From positions 50,209-114,208 of the forward strand of contig CAJQUW010004788.1 of the NCBI GenBank assembly GCA_907163375.1: a stretch of 64,000 bases of DNA. The letters are read 5' to 3'. The translations under genes were made by a program, and so were the position numbers. This document shows, piece by piece, positions 37,931 through 51,018 of this stretch; within the stretch, counting starts at the first letter, position 1, and the number at the start of each line of letters is the position of its first letter. The DNA comes from Prostheceraeus crozeri (Eukaryota; Platyhelminthes; Polycladida; Euryleptidae). The notes beneath the pieces are model-generated. The model searched no databases. It was given only the letters and a program-made list of their open reading frames with translations, and was not told where the DNA came from.

Positions 37931-38740
37931 GAAACATATACCGCGTTAATTTCATGTTTTGATAGTGTAAATAGCTTTTGACTGCCTCTCGGGATCGCTA
38001 TGTGAATTATTTAGGGAACCGCTATTATTAAATCACACCTGAATAAAATAGTTTAGACTTCTCATTTGCAAATGCAGGCTTGTTTAGGTTAGATACATAG
38101 ATATTACACGACGACAGCTGACTAAATTTTATGTGATTTTAATTTGTAATGTACCTACTAATTATTTCAAGTATTCACTTCCGTAAATTGAATTTAAAAA
38201 GTGAAGACTTCCCAATGAGTAGAAGCAGGCGTGTACAAATATTTTAGGTATCGTAATCAATATCCCATGTCAATCATTGATTAAGTTTGATATGAACAAT
38301 TGGTGTTATTGATCCCATTGGTGTTTTTAAGCATTTCTTATAACTGCACGCTGTGGGATACTAATCGTAACCCAGGATTATAGGTTTCATAAAAAGAAGA
38401 CAAGCTGGGCGGATTCTATCAAACCTTTCAAAATAAATGCAAAATGTATTGGTATTTCATATATTTGGTCATAAAAAGGCATGCGATTACATTTCATTCT
38501 TGTCTAAGTAACAATTCAATTCCATTCTTGCATAAAGACCATGTTTTGGGGTTTGCATATAATCACTTTAATGTGATTATTAAGTGATCAATTTGGAAAA
38601 CTATTGAAAAACCTCAGAGCGGAATGGAGCGGCTCCTCATGATCAGTGCTGTCACAATACCATGATATTATAATATCAACCGGTCGATTGTTTTCAATTT
38701 GAGGTTTACCTATTGATTGGTGCCATCAAAAAATGCATTT
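37931..38740. other. left part of the central loop, no gene seen
   Basis: This AT-rich sequence lies between the inner arm and the LTR element, with no coding or repeat pattern that I can support. Confidence 0.5.
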
Positions 38741-38745
38741 CCTGT

Positions 38746-39011
38746 TGTTACGATCTCACTCGTCAGCTATCAATGACGATGATGAACTTTCTATCTTTAA
38801 TTTTGCTATGTATGATTTCTATTTTCTTTAGCATGATGTTGTCATTTATGTTAGGATAATTTCTATGCATGTCTCAAGTTTGAGTTTGAATATGTACTGG
38901 GGGCCATGGATAGCACTGGTCCAAGTGCGGCATGTACGGGTTGTATGACTCATGCGTAAATACAGATACAGAGTATTAGATCCGGGTTCTGATGATACTT
39001 AGTACGCAACA
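38746..39011 (+). repeat. 5' LTR, 266 bp
   Basis: Identical by eye to 43567-43832. TG and CA termini; preceded by the target duplication CCTGT. Confidence 0.95.
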
Positions 39012-39014
39012 TTT

Positions 39015-42000
39015 ATGGCGACGACTGGAAGTTTAACTGCAAGTTCTTCACATGCATCTGGCTCTGTGATTCCACCTCCATTACTTCCAAGCAACCCAAA
39101 AACAAGCGACTCGGAATACTTTTCAAGGACTTTCAAGAATTACCTGGAAATAGTCGATGCCAAGGAGACTCAAAAATTGCCTATACTTTTAAATTGCATT
39201 GGACCAGACGGTTTGTCAATTTATGACGGGCTTCCAGATCCTAAAGATTCTTTTGATAAAGCCATAGATCGATTCAATAATCATTTTACAGGTAGAACTT
39301 CTGTATTGCTACTGCGAAAACAATTCTACGAGGCAAGGCAATTATAATAATAATAATTATTATTATAATCTTTATTAGTCCACAACAATGATTCAGTAGA
39401 CATGTATAACAGTGAAAGAGCAAAATACATAAGCATGGAGGAATTACAAGTATCTGGGTGAACAAAACTGTGTGAAGGAAGATTGGAGTCTGATGGTTTT
39501 GGCGAAGTGAGGAGCAATAGGAAGGCGGTTACGGGGTTGGATTCCGCAGAATGAAGAACTCTCGAAGGGGGTGAAGAGAGACATGTGCTATCATCTTGAT
39601 TAGGGAGCAACAACTTCTTTCAAGGAGGGTGTTGTACGTGGGAGTAATGTCAGTACCTATTATGCGGGAGGCTCGCTTTTCAACTGCAGTAATTTTGCGT
39701 AGAAGGTAGCTAGGGAGATTGACAAAAACAGGACCGCAGTACAGAAGTCTGGAACGAATGAAGGCGAAATAGGCTTGGCGGAGAACAGAATCACTACAGG
39801 AGGCACTCTTAAGGTTCCACAGAATAAAAAGTATCCAACGAATCTGCCACTGATTTCGCCTGCCGTTTACGCCGAATAGCCAAGGATTGTAATTTTGGAG
39901 CTAGCGTAAGCGTTATGTTACGTGATATATTTGTTGTGGGTATTAAAGATGATCGTCTTGGAGAACGACTCCTTGCTGAATCTGCCGACACGTTAACTTG
40001 CGATACTGCTTTGCTAAGGCAGAGTCATTTGAACGGGCACGTGCTGAGCGTGGAGCAGTGCATCCTTTTATTGTACAAGCACTTTCTTCTAAAGGTGCAG
40101 CAGCAAATTATGGTAAGAAACCGAAAAATCCTTTTCCTCATAAAGAGTTGAAACCAAAATACTCATCGCACGATAATGACAGATCTAAAAACTTCAACAA
40201 GAAGACGTGCTACCGATGCTCCTCTACATTACATGTTGCAGATTCACCCCACTGTCCTGCTAAGAATGCTGTCTGTAAGCTATGCAATAAAAAATGCCAC
40301 TTCGCTCGTGTATGTCGTTCACGTTCGCAATCCACACTCAATGAAATACATTTAGAAGGTGAGACACAAGTGGAGAATATTGCTACACCATATTCAATAT
40401 TAGCTTTTGAGAATTGTCCAATTCAACGCAATGTAATAATTGATGGAATTACAACGGAAGTTATCGTGGATACCGGAGCTGAAGTCAATGTCATACCTAA
40501 TGATATCTTACCCAAACGTCCTTTGTATCCGACTACAGCATCCATAAAAGCATGGGGGAATTTTTCTATAACAGTGTTGGGTTCAACTACATGCTCAGTA
40601 ACTTATAATAATCGTACAGTTGTTGATACGTTCTATGTAGTTGATCTTACAAGTCTCCATGCTAAAGTTCTATTGACTGGTAAACTATGTCATAAATTGG
40701 GAATTATACAAGTGCTGGCTCAAATCGATAGTCAACTATCGCTACCTATCGCAGCAATTTCAAGTGATAGTGAATGTCATCCTATTGGCGATATTCTACG
40801 ACATTTTGATCAAGTTTTTAACCAGAGTGGAGCGCTAAACGGGAAGTACGAATATCGCATACAAACAAAGGACAATGCAATACCATTTACACCTCCTGCG
40901 CGACGCGTTCCGCCTGCACTTTTCAATCAATTAAAAGTAGAATTAAACAATATGGTGAAATCTGGAATAATCGAGAAAGTAGAAGATCCAAGCGAGTGGT
41001 GTGCACCAACAATCGTAGTGTTCAAGAAGTCCGGTGATTTGAGAATTTGTGCTGATCTGCGAAAATTGAATCAAAATGTAATTCGACACACTTTCCAATT
41101 ACCAACGTTTAATGAATTATGCTTACGAATTTCTGGTGCTACAGTTTTTTCCCCATTGGACTGTAAAAATTCTTTCTAGCAAATTCCTATCGCTGAAGAA
41201 AGTCAGCATCTATTGACTTTTTCAACTCCTGTCGGAAGATTTAAATACAAGAGACTATGCTTTGGATTAAACTCAGCGCCCTAAATATTTCAAAGAATAT
41301 TGAGCGATATATTATCAGGTTTGGACGGAGTCTGCCACTACATAGATGACATAGTAGTCTTTGGCAAAACATTAGCCGAACATGATGCATTACTTATGAA
41401 AGTACTGGAACGTCTACAAGAAGAAGGTATCGGTCTAAACAAACAAAAGTGCCAGTTTCAAAAACACTCTATCGATTTTTTGGGTCACGTATTAGATGGC
41501 AATGGTATTTCACCGTCTCCGGAAAAAGTAGATGCAATACGGAAAATGAATCTCCCCGACTCGCGTGATAGTCTACGAAGTTTTCTGGGATTAGCTTCAT
41601 ACGTTGGTAGCCAGTTCATATCACATTACAGTACGTTATCAAAGCCATTGAGAGACCTTGTTCTTACGGATAATTTTCATTGTACATCTGCATATAAGGA
41701 AGCGTTTGAAAGATTGAGAAACGGAATTCTACAATACCAGAAGCGTGCATATTTTGATCCGACGAAGAAAATAACGTTAAAGTGTGATGCATGTAAGCTA
41801 GGCTTTGGTGCCGTTTTGCTGCAGGATAATATGCCAGTATTTTATGCATCGCGAACTGCTACTCCAACTGAGCAACGCTACTCGCAAATAGAAAGAGAAT
41901 TTCTAGCGATTGTGTTCGCATTAAATCGATTTCGATTATATCTACTCTGTACTTCTTTTGTGATTGAAACGGATCATCTACCAATATTACGGTTATACAA

Positions 42001-43537
42001 CAAACCTATTGATCAAGTATCGAACAGAATTCAGCGCTGGTTGATAAGCATACAGCATTTTGATTTTCAATTGGTACACATTCCCGGTAAGAAAAACATA
42101 CTCGCTGATGCTTTGTCTCGCAATTCCGTACCTGCTCCTCAGTCAGAGTCTGAAGTCGTTTCTGAAGTAACTATTTGCGCGATCTTAAAATGCCTTCCGA
42201 TTAATCTGCAACAAATAGCTGAAGAAACCAGAACAGATCTGATACTACAAAAATTAATTTTGGCAATAAATAACAACTAGAGTGATAGACAGTATAATGC
42301 ATTGAAACCATATTATCAGTTCAGACATTCATTGACAGTTAAAGAAAATAAAGGATTACATGTAATTTGCAAAGGTGATCGGACTGTTATTCCTGAAGTA
42401 TTAAGACGGCAATTTTTGCTTCAAGCACATGAGGGACATATCGATACAAATAAATTAAAAGCGGTACTTCGCCCTTATGCGTATTGGCCTGCAATGGATA
42501 AAGACATTGAGGAATTTTGTAGGCAATGTACTTGTTGTGTTATGAATTCAAGTCGCTCCGATCAAGCACCTATAAAACCAGTAGCGGAAAAAGAAACTGC
42601 TGCCTGGCATAAGATTGCTGTTGACTTAACTGGACCTTCTAATAAGCTTGAAGGTAAAACCTTATTAACTGTTATCGATCTACGTATATTCCCGTTATCG
42701 GAAGTATACGTTTTGAGAAACGGAGGCAGCAAAGAGATAATAGAAAAGTTGCAAGATGTTTTTGCTAGATGGGGAATGCCTGAGTATTTGGTCAGTGACA
42801 ACGGTAGATCTTTTGTGTCAAGCGATTTTGAAGAGTTCCTCAAGCAATGTAATATTACACACATTAAATCATCCGTATACTTTCCTCAGTCAAATGGATG
42901 TATTGAGCGGTTTCACTCCACATTAAAGAATCGGATCGTAAGAATACGTACTCAGTATCCAAGAGTAGATTTCCAATCGATATTATGGAAAGTTTTACTT
43001 GATGTTCGGAGTACACCAAATGAAGTTACTGGTTCAACGCCGTTCCAGAGATTGACAAATCGCAATATGGCTATTCGTCTGCAAGCTATAAAAGTCGATG
43101 GACAAACGCCTTCTGTTGCAATTTCAAAACGTCAAATTTCAAAATCATATTATAAACCACAGGCACGGTATGGCATTTACAAGTTGGGAGATCGGGTATT
43201 AGTGAGATATGGAAAGGGTGCGAAATTCATCAACAAAGGAACTATCGAAAAGAAATATGGACTTTCTACATATTTAGTGAAATTTGACAACACTGGTTAT
43301 AAAGCCAAATATAATCAATTCAATATAAAACCGTTAAACGATGATGGCAATGGTATTGTGGAAGTACCAGACGCTTATGATTTTCTGGATGAAGTCCTGC
43401 TCGAGGATATCGTCGAGCAACCTCCAACATCTACAACATCTGCTGAAGAGGACCGTGTTTCGGGAAACAGGTACCCAAGAAGGAATAGACGACCTGTAGT
43501 GAGATATGGTTGTCCGGTTCCTCATGATATCAGATGA
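39015..43537 (+). mobile_element. gag-pol coding span of the second LTR element (fossil)
   Basis: Domains in order are gag, two cysteine-rich knuckles (CYRCSSTLHVADSPHC and a CKLCNKKCHFARVC stretch), protease with VIVDTGAEVN, reverse transcriptase with YIDDIVVFGK, RNase H, integrase with the zinc-binding and DDE parts, and a C-terminal chromatin/DNA-binding tail with a GPY/F-like module. Order and motifs are those of Ty3/gypsy elements, of a lineage clearly different from the one at 17388-21307. It is broken, with about three breaks besides the LINE insertion. Confidence 0.9.
39341..39836 (-). mobile_element. 5'-truncated LINE inserted in the gag region
   Basis: On the minus strand the frame from about 39836 to a stop at 39444-39446 encodes a LINE C-terminus with AYFAFIRSRLLYCGPVFV and ITAVEKRASRIIG, typical of the CR1/L2/Jockey assemblage. 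A 3' untranslated part follows, with AATAAAG and a tail of TAA/ATT triplets next to 39341. The C-terminal piece is open throughout, so the truncation rather than decay disables it. It lies opposite in orientation to the host LTR element and, given that element's identical LTRs, must be very young. Confidence 0.82.
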
Positions 43538-43566
43538 ACGTTCTTTTTTTGTAAGTTGTTGGGGAA

Positions 43567-43832
43567 TGTTACGATCTCACTCGTCAGCTATCAATGACGA
43601 TGATGAACTTTCTATCTTTAATTTTGCTATGTATGATTTCTATTTTCTTTAGCATGATGTTGTCATTTATGTTAGGATAATTTCTATGCATGTCTCAAGT
43701 TTGAGTTTGAATATGTACTGGGGGCCATGGATAGCACTGGTCCAAGTGCGGCATGTACGGGTTGTATGACTCATGCGTAAATACAGATACAGAGTATTAG
43801 ATCCGGGTTCTGATGATACTTAGTACGCAACA
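43567..43832 (+). repeat. 3' LTR, 266 bp
   Basis: Identical by eye to 38746-39011; followed by the target duplication CCTGT at 43833-43837. Confidence 0.95.
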
Positions 43833-44057
43833 CCTGTATAGAGGATCTTTCTATATGCTAACTGATGATCATGGTAATCAATAAGTCATTCATCTGTTAT
43901 TGAAGGGGATTCTACATATTTCATACAACTTCAAATCATTTTCTACCGCAATCTAATTGACTTGCATATCTTTTCTACACAATAACTTTTACACACAACT
44001 TTTCTACACAATAAACTTTGAAATAGTATTTGTTACAAATGCTTTGGGACTCTTCCC

Positions 44058-44885
44058 CCAGTTCGTTGCGAACGATGTCTCATCATTAAAATAATTGAAA
44101 TTTTTAAAAGTGACTGATTGCTTCAGAAAACAGTAAGATAAATGGATCCTGAGCATTTTTCTGAAACTTCTCTATTCAAAATTACAATGTTGATTGATAA
44201 AACATATCTAGTCCAGCAAAATTCGAACTTCGTAAGTCATATTTTGCTCCATTGCAATGTATCAAATTTTCATATATTATATCGATCAAAGGGAATACTT
44301 TTTTACTGCACACCAACTTTACGTTTTGAAGTACTACTGTGCAATAAATGCTGCTTCTCGATACAACTTATGTAATGTTTACACAATACATTGAAAAAAT
44401 GTGCTAAATCAAAATTGGCTAATTTATACCACTTTAACTATCGGTTAACTAGTAAAATTTCTTCTACAAGTAATCGAGCATGTTTCTGAGTTTCAATATC
44501 AATTTGGAGTCAAAACTGACATATAGAAAAAAGCTAGCCAGCATGAAGACAGCCATTATCGGCATTTTTTGAAAAATCACGTTTTTTGAACGCTTAGTGT
44601 AACTTTCTGCATTCTGGTTACCGCTGAAATGCACAGATGTGAAACACACTGATATACAGCAACACAATTATCATAGTTATTACGGGTAACAAGAATATAG
44701 GAAGTTGTGAGATTAGCTTAAATTTTTTGTGTTTTTTCGCGAACCGTATTTTTTCACCATCTTTGGAGGCATGTAGCTCCGTTCTATGTCAGTTGCCTAT
44801 TGAAATTCATATGAGAATTTCTATATACCGAGCAGATGCTGCATGCAAACTTTGACTGCGTAACAAATACACAGAGAAAAAAGTT
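44058..44885 (-). repeat. inner inverted repeat, right arm
   Basis: This is the inverted copy of 37242-37930, with about 140 additional bases near 44165-44320. Its outer boundary falls after AAGTT at 44885, where left and right sequences abruptly diverge. Confidence 0.85.
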
Positions 44886-47250
44886 GCAGGTGCATGAAAA
44901 TTCAAATTTTGAGAATCTCCAAATTTTGGAAAACATTCAAATTTTCAAATTGCTGCATTTAATTTCTTTGGCATATCATTCGTTTTGCCGTTGTGGCAAT
45001 TGTGAAAGAGTCTTTGATCGAGTCTCTGCTTTATTGAATCTTCACTAAAACCAACCATTATCAAAACTTAAGTCACTACAGCCTTGATTGTGCATTCAAA
45101 AAGAATCGACGATTACTTTGACTCTTCTGTGGCCATCAGTCATCACTATTCATTCCTCTTGTATAAATGGCATTGTCTCATTTTCATTTCACTTTCTTAA
45201 TGAATGGACCGCAACCACCTGATGAGAGTCGACGAAAGGCCTCACAGTAATATAGAAATAAATATAATGCAGATTTTTCTTGTTTGCATCGCATTCTTAA
45301 CGCGAATAATCTCAGAAAACTCTTCAATCACCTCTTTCAATAGACCATCGAATGCATGCCCATGACATTGGTGGTGTCCTTTCCTGATAGATTTTCAGAT
45401 ATCTCCATTGGTTTTTGATCCTCAATACCTCCTCTATTGTGTGATGATCACTCGTGTCTCCTCATTCGTTCGATGCTCCAAGTAATCTTTCCTAGTTTTC
45501 TCCAAATCTACTTCCTGCATGCCTTCAGTAACTTGGTGCCAACTTTTTTTAAAATCCACGTCTCTGATCCATGTAGCAGTTATTCCAAATGAATGTCTGT
45601 GAAACCTGTTTTCGAACGAACTACTGAAGTAACTTCTTCATCATTCAAAACGCCAATTTCACAATCTAAAAATCTATAGTTATGTCATGCCTCCGCAAAC
45701 GTAGGACGCCTAACAATCTAGCTTGGAAGCCTTGATTGCATGCATAAACAAGTTGGGCGTAAACTTGACACTCACAGTGGTACTGCTGCTAGAACATTCA
45801 GTAAATTTCACTGAATTCGATTTATTGTCTAGATGTACCAATGTCAACGAGCGTCGCATTTTTGAATCTTCATTTTTATAATTTAATATAGAGTTAATGA
45901 ATTTGCATGCTGGTCAGCAAAATCTAGACAACTTGACACTTCATACATTACAAAGTCTGTTCAGCGTTGATAGAATTTAACATTTTTTCAATTTGTCATT
46001 TTTCCAATATAGAATGAATACAGCAGTCTTTCGAAACGTCGTACTGATTTAACTTTTCTTCTTTAGTAATTATATACTTTTCGAAAAATTGTGGTTCTGA
46101 TAGTGTATCATTACATAAACCTGTAAATGCTGAAATTTAAAAATTCATTTAGATGAGAATTTACTTGCTGTACTTAGAAGAAGAAAGGAATATCCACCAG
46201 AGGTATTTTAAGCATGAATTTTGAATAAAGCACATGCACAAAAGGCGAAAATAATTTTTTTCTTGCAGTAGCCAAAAGTATCCTGACAGAAAAAGTATTT
46301 TATGGTCAGATTTTAAAATCAACTTGATCGTGACTATGACAGTTAGCGCCAATCCTCAATGTAATAAGTGACACAGTTCGGTTGACAGAATGCTTCCAAT
46401 ATTTATCAAACATCATTTCTAGAATTCGATTCCTCGAATTGAATTCGAGGAATGTAATGTAATAGCATCCTAATCTGATACTCAGTTGAATTTTCTATGA
46501 TATTGTTTATCTAGCTTCTTTTAAAATCGCAAATTCCAACGATCAGTTTTCTACATATACACCGATGCCAGAGATTTGATGGATGTACTGTCAGATAAAT
46601 TCTAATCATTCAGGAATGCTATCAAGCAATCTAGTGATAAGTTATTCTAAATACCTCTAGTAAAGATAGGAAGTTGCGTTACCATGTAAACAGTAATTCA
46701 AATGCAAAAAGTGAAGCTTTACAACAAAACTTATCAACTGTCTTCGAGAAACATTACATTCTGATCTTCTAAGCGTCATCGTCTTGTGTCGCGCTTTTGT
46801 ACACCATAAGAATGATGATTGATAGTGATAAACAAATTCTGACTATTCTATGCTGTAAACACAACAATGAATAAATACATCAGAAGCTCTATAATTCGAT
46901 CTTGTTGAGAAAAAGCAGTCGCTTTGGTCTTAAATGCTATGATATCATTTTGTTCCGAAACATTGATGTTTTTTCCGATCTCGCACTGTAAAACCTACTC
47001 ATGTCATCGACTGAATCAAGGTGTGACAAAATAAATTCAAAAATATAATTTGATGCCTTTTCGGTTAATTAATTTTCGCTTATATTTAAAGCATAATTTC
47101 CCCTCTCGATTTAAAGCTTGTTGTTAATACATGTAATAATGCATATAAGGATAAAGATAAGACATTTTCAGATTGCACTCTGAAGAACAGATTGAATCTT
47201 ACCAGAAATGCAAGTGCAATATAATTGTAAATAGAGGTTGTGTTTTTTAG

Positions 47251-47557
47251 AAAAATCTACGTGTCGAGTAAACGACATAACCTTAAGATGCAAAATACCA
47301 TGCACTTCCTATGCTGCGTGAGACTAAATGCGCCTTGCTCCAAGTCAAAAATACAAACTCAGCGAATGAGATCCATAGCGGCAGTGTTACCTAAATTCCA
47401 CGACGGATATCCACGGGGCATGATCAATGTCACCTTAATTTCCGGTACCAGGCTGCAGGGGTCATGCTCTTCAATTGCAGAAATTGATTTCAAAATAGAA
47501 TATCAATTTCAAATTCAGTTGAAAATAGAGAAATTGAAAAGTTCCGGCGCTTTGTAA
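47251..47557 (+). CDS. candidate exon, unrecognised product
   Basis: After a pyrimidine-rich acceptor (tgtgttttttag) the frame stays open for about 101 codons to a stop. The peptide includes AAVLPKFHDGYPRGMINVTL and several cysteines. No family is recognised. A chance frame cannot be excluded. Confidence 0.2.
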
Positions 47558-49527
47558 TTGCATGATCATAACAATATTTGGACTAATTCTCTCCAGTCAC
47601 ATTTAGTTTCTACGTACAGCGTTTTGGTCCTGATGCCGATTGTGAAGCCGAAATATTAGCGTACTGAAAATAATCACAAAATGCAGCTTACAGTTATTCT
47701 ACCTTTTCCGTTTTTATCAAATGATGCTACCAAAAGATAGATTTTATATTCAAAATGAAGTTGATAGAGAAATACTATTTTGAAAATTCAACATCTATAT
47801 GTCGTAACAATGCGTCGCTATTGTCTCAATCAAATTTTATTCATTTAGACATTTCTTTGCTTCAAATGTATTGTTTGTTTAGACTTTCAACCAAGTTTAT
47901 AAAAGACTCACTTTAAATATAACATTGAAGTTTATTAGAGGATTCAAGTTTTTCGATTCTCTATCATATGAAGATGAAGTGCTTGATCCTTTGCTAACAT
48001 GATGAATACGTTTATCATTTGACACATTTAACACGCACAAATCTCTTTTTGGTCAACACGTAAACCTCCCATTTATCAGTCTGTCTTCTTTGTTCCGGCG
48101 AGGAAGTCAAGCAGTGTTCTTTGTAAGGAAGAAGTTAGAATTTTGAGTAAGTGATTGCTTTATTTTTCAATGAAGGAACTTTCATCATTATTTTCAAAAT
48201 TATTATACTTAAGTCAAAGCATCACCTTGAAATTTGATTCATTTTCTCCGATTTTTAGTTTGAAAAGAAAATCTCAATACTGTATGTCTATTTTTCCTTG
48301 CACTGATATATGATGTGAAATAGATATTTTACTTTTCAAATGCACACACAAGTATATTAAGCATGATAATGGACTTTTCAGAAATTCACTTCCTCGTCAC
48401 AAGTTTCAAAACATTAGACTCGTTAAAGCTGGGTTGCTGCTATACAGATCAAAATAACAATTCGGTCAGAGATTTTGGTGTAGTTGTAATCATTAATGCT
48501 CACTGTTGATATTTTGTCTACATATACCTCATGTTTAGCACTGTTCCCTAGAAAATTTAAGTTTAATCCCGCCCTCTGCTGTAATGTATGTAGTAGCGAA
48601 ATTTCCAAAACAGTCGAATCGATTCTTCATCACTAGTTAATATTATCAGGACATTAAACAATGTCTTACTTTCAAGTGACTGTACATGTTACTTGTGCAA
48701 ATTTACAGTAGAAAGCGTTAAACAAGATTGTATACCACTATGGAAAGCTTATTCGTGTCTACTTTTTTGTGGCATGGATGTACAGTACTAACGTAAATGT
48801 ATTATGCTTTCATATTGATAAGTCTTCAACAGAAAAATACACCTAGCGGAAAAATGGAGTTTATTATGACATCAATTTTGACAGCATTGTCTGAAAGTAC
48901 GAAGAATGGAAATTATTCATCCATGACGAAATATACTTGTCTCTCACAAAAAAAGCACTATATATTTTGCACAATGCCGTACGAGTATATGTGATAGAAA
49001 TACAGGGCTGTGATTCATTTCTTCCATTTAGAAACCGCAACATTCAGATGGAAATCATAATTCCAGACATCTTAATATTGTTAGCACTTTCCCGCCATTT
49101 CCCATGAAAATCATCAGGCAACTGAATTTTAGTAAAGCATTATGCAGAAATGAAGCTTAAACTTTATCAGTTTTGATAGCGGTTTTGTCTGAATGAATCG
49201 ATCGGCTTTACGATTTTAACCTGAGCTGCTCACAATTTGCGCTTTGGCCGAAATTTCAACATGCAATCTAGATATTCTGGTGCAACAGAATTTTGTTTAA
49301 AAATATAATCAATGGATATCGATTACATAGCTGGTCATTTCATTTATTGGCATGAGACGATTTCAGTTGAATAGCCTTTACATTGTGAAGGTCGAGCATT
49401 GAAAAGTTGATTTCATTATGTGCTCGGTCGTGGAAAAATCACACGTTTCTTTCAATTGCATGTACTGTGTGTGAGTTATTGGATACATGCTTTCAACAGA
49501 TTACTTAAAATGAAAAACGGATTTCAG

Positions 49528-49961
49528 AAGCAGGAAAACACAAAGGATTTGAAAGCTTGAAGAGAATTGCTCCATCTTCCATCAAGATTTTAGCATCTAG
49601 CAGTTGTTTGCTGATGGTACCAGTTTACGATACGTACTTTACACAAAGTATTAAAGTCAGAATGATCACAAAAGACTTCACAGAAAAGAGAAAGAAAAGA
49701 ACACGGAAATCAATTTCAAATGATGTGCGCAGCCTACCACTCAAACAGTTATTAATAATGCCCACAGGGACAAATTGCCTTTTCCTCGTGTTTGGGTCTA
49801 GAGATGACTTTCCTCAATACCGATTGTCACGGACAGAGCTAGTCTTGAGGGGCAGGAAGATCAATTTTCCATTGTTCGCAATGCAAATTCAAGCATGCAT
49901 TCTGACGCACCAGAAGATTGACACCACATTAAACGTACACACTGTAAAATTTAGATCATGA
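49528..49961 (+). CDS. candidate exon or terminal exon, unrecognised product
   Basis: This frame of about 144 codons follows the acceptor acggatttcag and ends at a TGA. The first ATG in it is at 49557. It encodes a basic stretch (TEKRKKRTRKSIS) followed by a mixed segment with FGSRDDFPQYRLSRTELVL. It is among the longest frames outside the transposons and is near the limit of what chance would give in 64 kb. I recognise no domain. Confidence 0.3.
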
Positions 49962-51018
49962 AGAGTCGAACGGTGTTAATAATATTTCCATTTGACGAAT
50001 TTATGACGAAGAAAAATTGAGTTTAAGATTTGCACTTTTCACTTGACAGACCTGAATGCAATCTGACCGCTGAAGTTCGTGGGTTCTCTGATGAAAGATG
50101 CTTCTGCAATTCACGCGCTTGGCCAATCACACAAACCAAAGAGAGACAAATATCTATGTCAATTTCTGATCGCTTGCTGCCATTGCAAACAATGGCTGGG
50201 ATAGGATTATGTCAGCTCTCTAGACTAACCCACACGGAAATGCCACATGCATAACCCACACATGCGACCTTTTGCGGAAGTCGCGAGGTTGTTTGCTTAA
50301 CATTACAGCCTATGGAGGCTTTCACAGATGTCGTGCGTTTTCATTTTGCCCCGAGAAAATCGCGCGATTTTGGTTTTTGACCTGCAAATTATCTTTAAAA
50401 TCATGTCAAACAGAGAACATTTCTGAGTTCAGCATGATGTGGCGATTAAAACGCATTCCGAATTGTTAATTTTCGTTAGGTAGGACAGACTCTTTCCAAA
50501 GTGTTGAGGTTCTCGAACTTCGTGTGAATCAAGCAATGATGTAGCCAATGCGCGTGCTAACGGCAGTCACTGAAATCAGTTATTGTCACCAATTTGCATT
50601 TCGACATCGTTCTCAGCTGACAGTGATCGGATTTTGGTGATTCACACACCAAAACGATTCCCAGAATATGAAGAAGTTGATGACTTGCATGGATTCCACT
50701 ATGGAGAGAATTATTTTCGTAACATGTAAGACTCCCAGAGTATTCAGTCCATGCACAATACTTTATTGATTGACTAGACATGAGCACTTGCAAAACCAGC
50801 AGATATTGACAATAGATGGAGTAGATTGTGAAAGTGGTTATTTTCTTATTGATATGATGAAAGTGGTCGCTTCGTGAAAATTTGTTGACTTGTGCTATGG
50901 ATAGATGACGCAATCGACCACTTTTATCGATGAACTGATTGAATAGGTTGCTGGCATTTCTATGTCTTTCAAATGAGCTCATATTATGTCTACTACGTAG
51001 AGCAGACGGTGAGACAAA

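Larger units (their letters stand above)
38746..43832 (+). mobile_element. young Ty3/gypsy-type LTR retrotransposon (fossil), with a LINE insertion
   Basis: The LTRs at 38746-39011 and 43567-43832 are 266 bases each and identical by eye; they begin TGTTAC and end CAACA. A 5-bp duplication, CCTGT, flanks the element (38741-38745 and 43833-43837). A purine run, TTGGGGAA, precedes the 3' LTR. A TGGCGACGACTGG sequence four bases inside the 5' LTR could be the primer-binding site. The coding span 39015-43537 shows gag, zinc knuckles, protease, reverse transcriptase, RNase H and integrase. It is broken: a LINE is inserted in the gag region, and there are about three further breaks. Identical LTRs point to a very recent insertion. 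It sits in the loop of the nested inverted repeats. Confidence 0.95.
44886..51018. other. right spacer between inner and outer inverted arms; no recognised gene
   Basis: This 6.1-kb span is unrelated by eye to the left spacer. It holds several plus-strand frames with plausible splice signals (47251-47557; 48833-48978; 49528-49961; from 50030; about 50560-50697), spaced 0.5-1 kb apart like exons of an invertebrate gene. I cannot name any, and reading phase was not shown to be consistent. A hammerhead-like CCTGATGCCG motif followed by CCGAAAT lies at about 47629-47655. Confidence 0.4.

Noticed and set aside
45240-45760. Penelope-like or LINE protein remnant on the minus strand
   Set aside because: A few readable stretches exist, but stops are frequent and no diagnostic motif was found.
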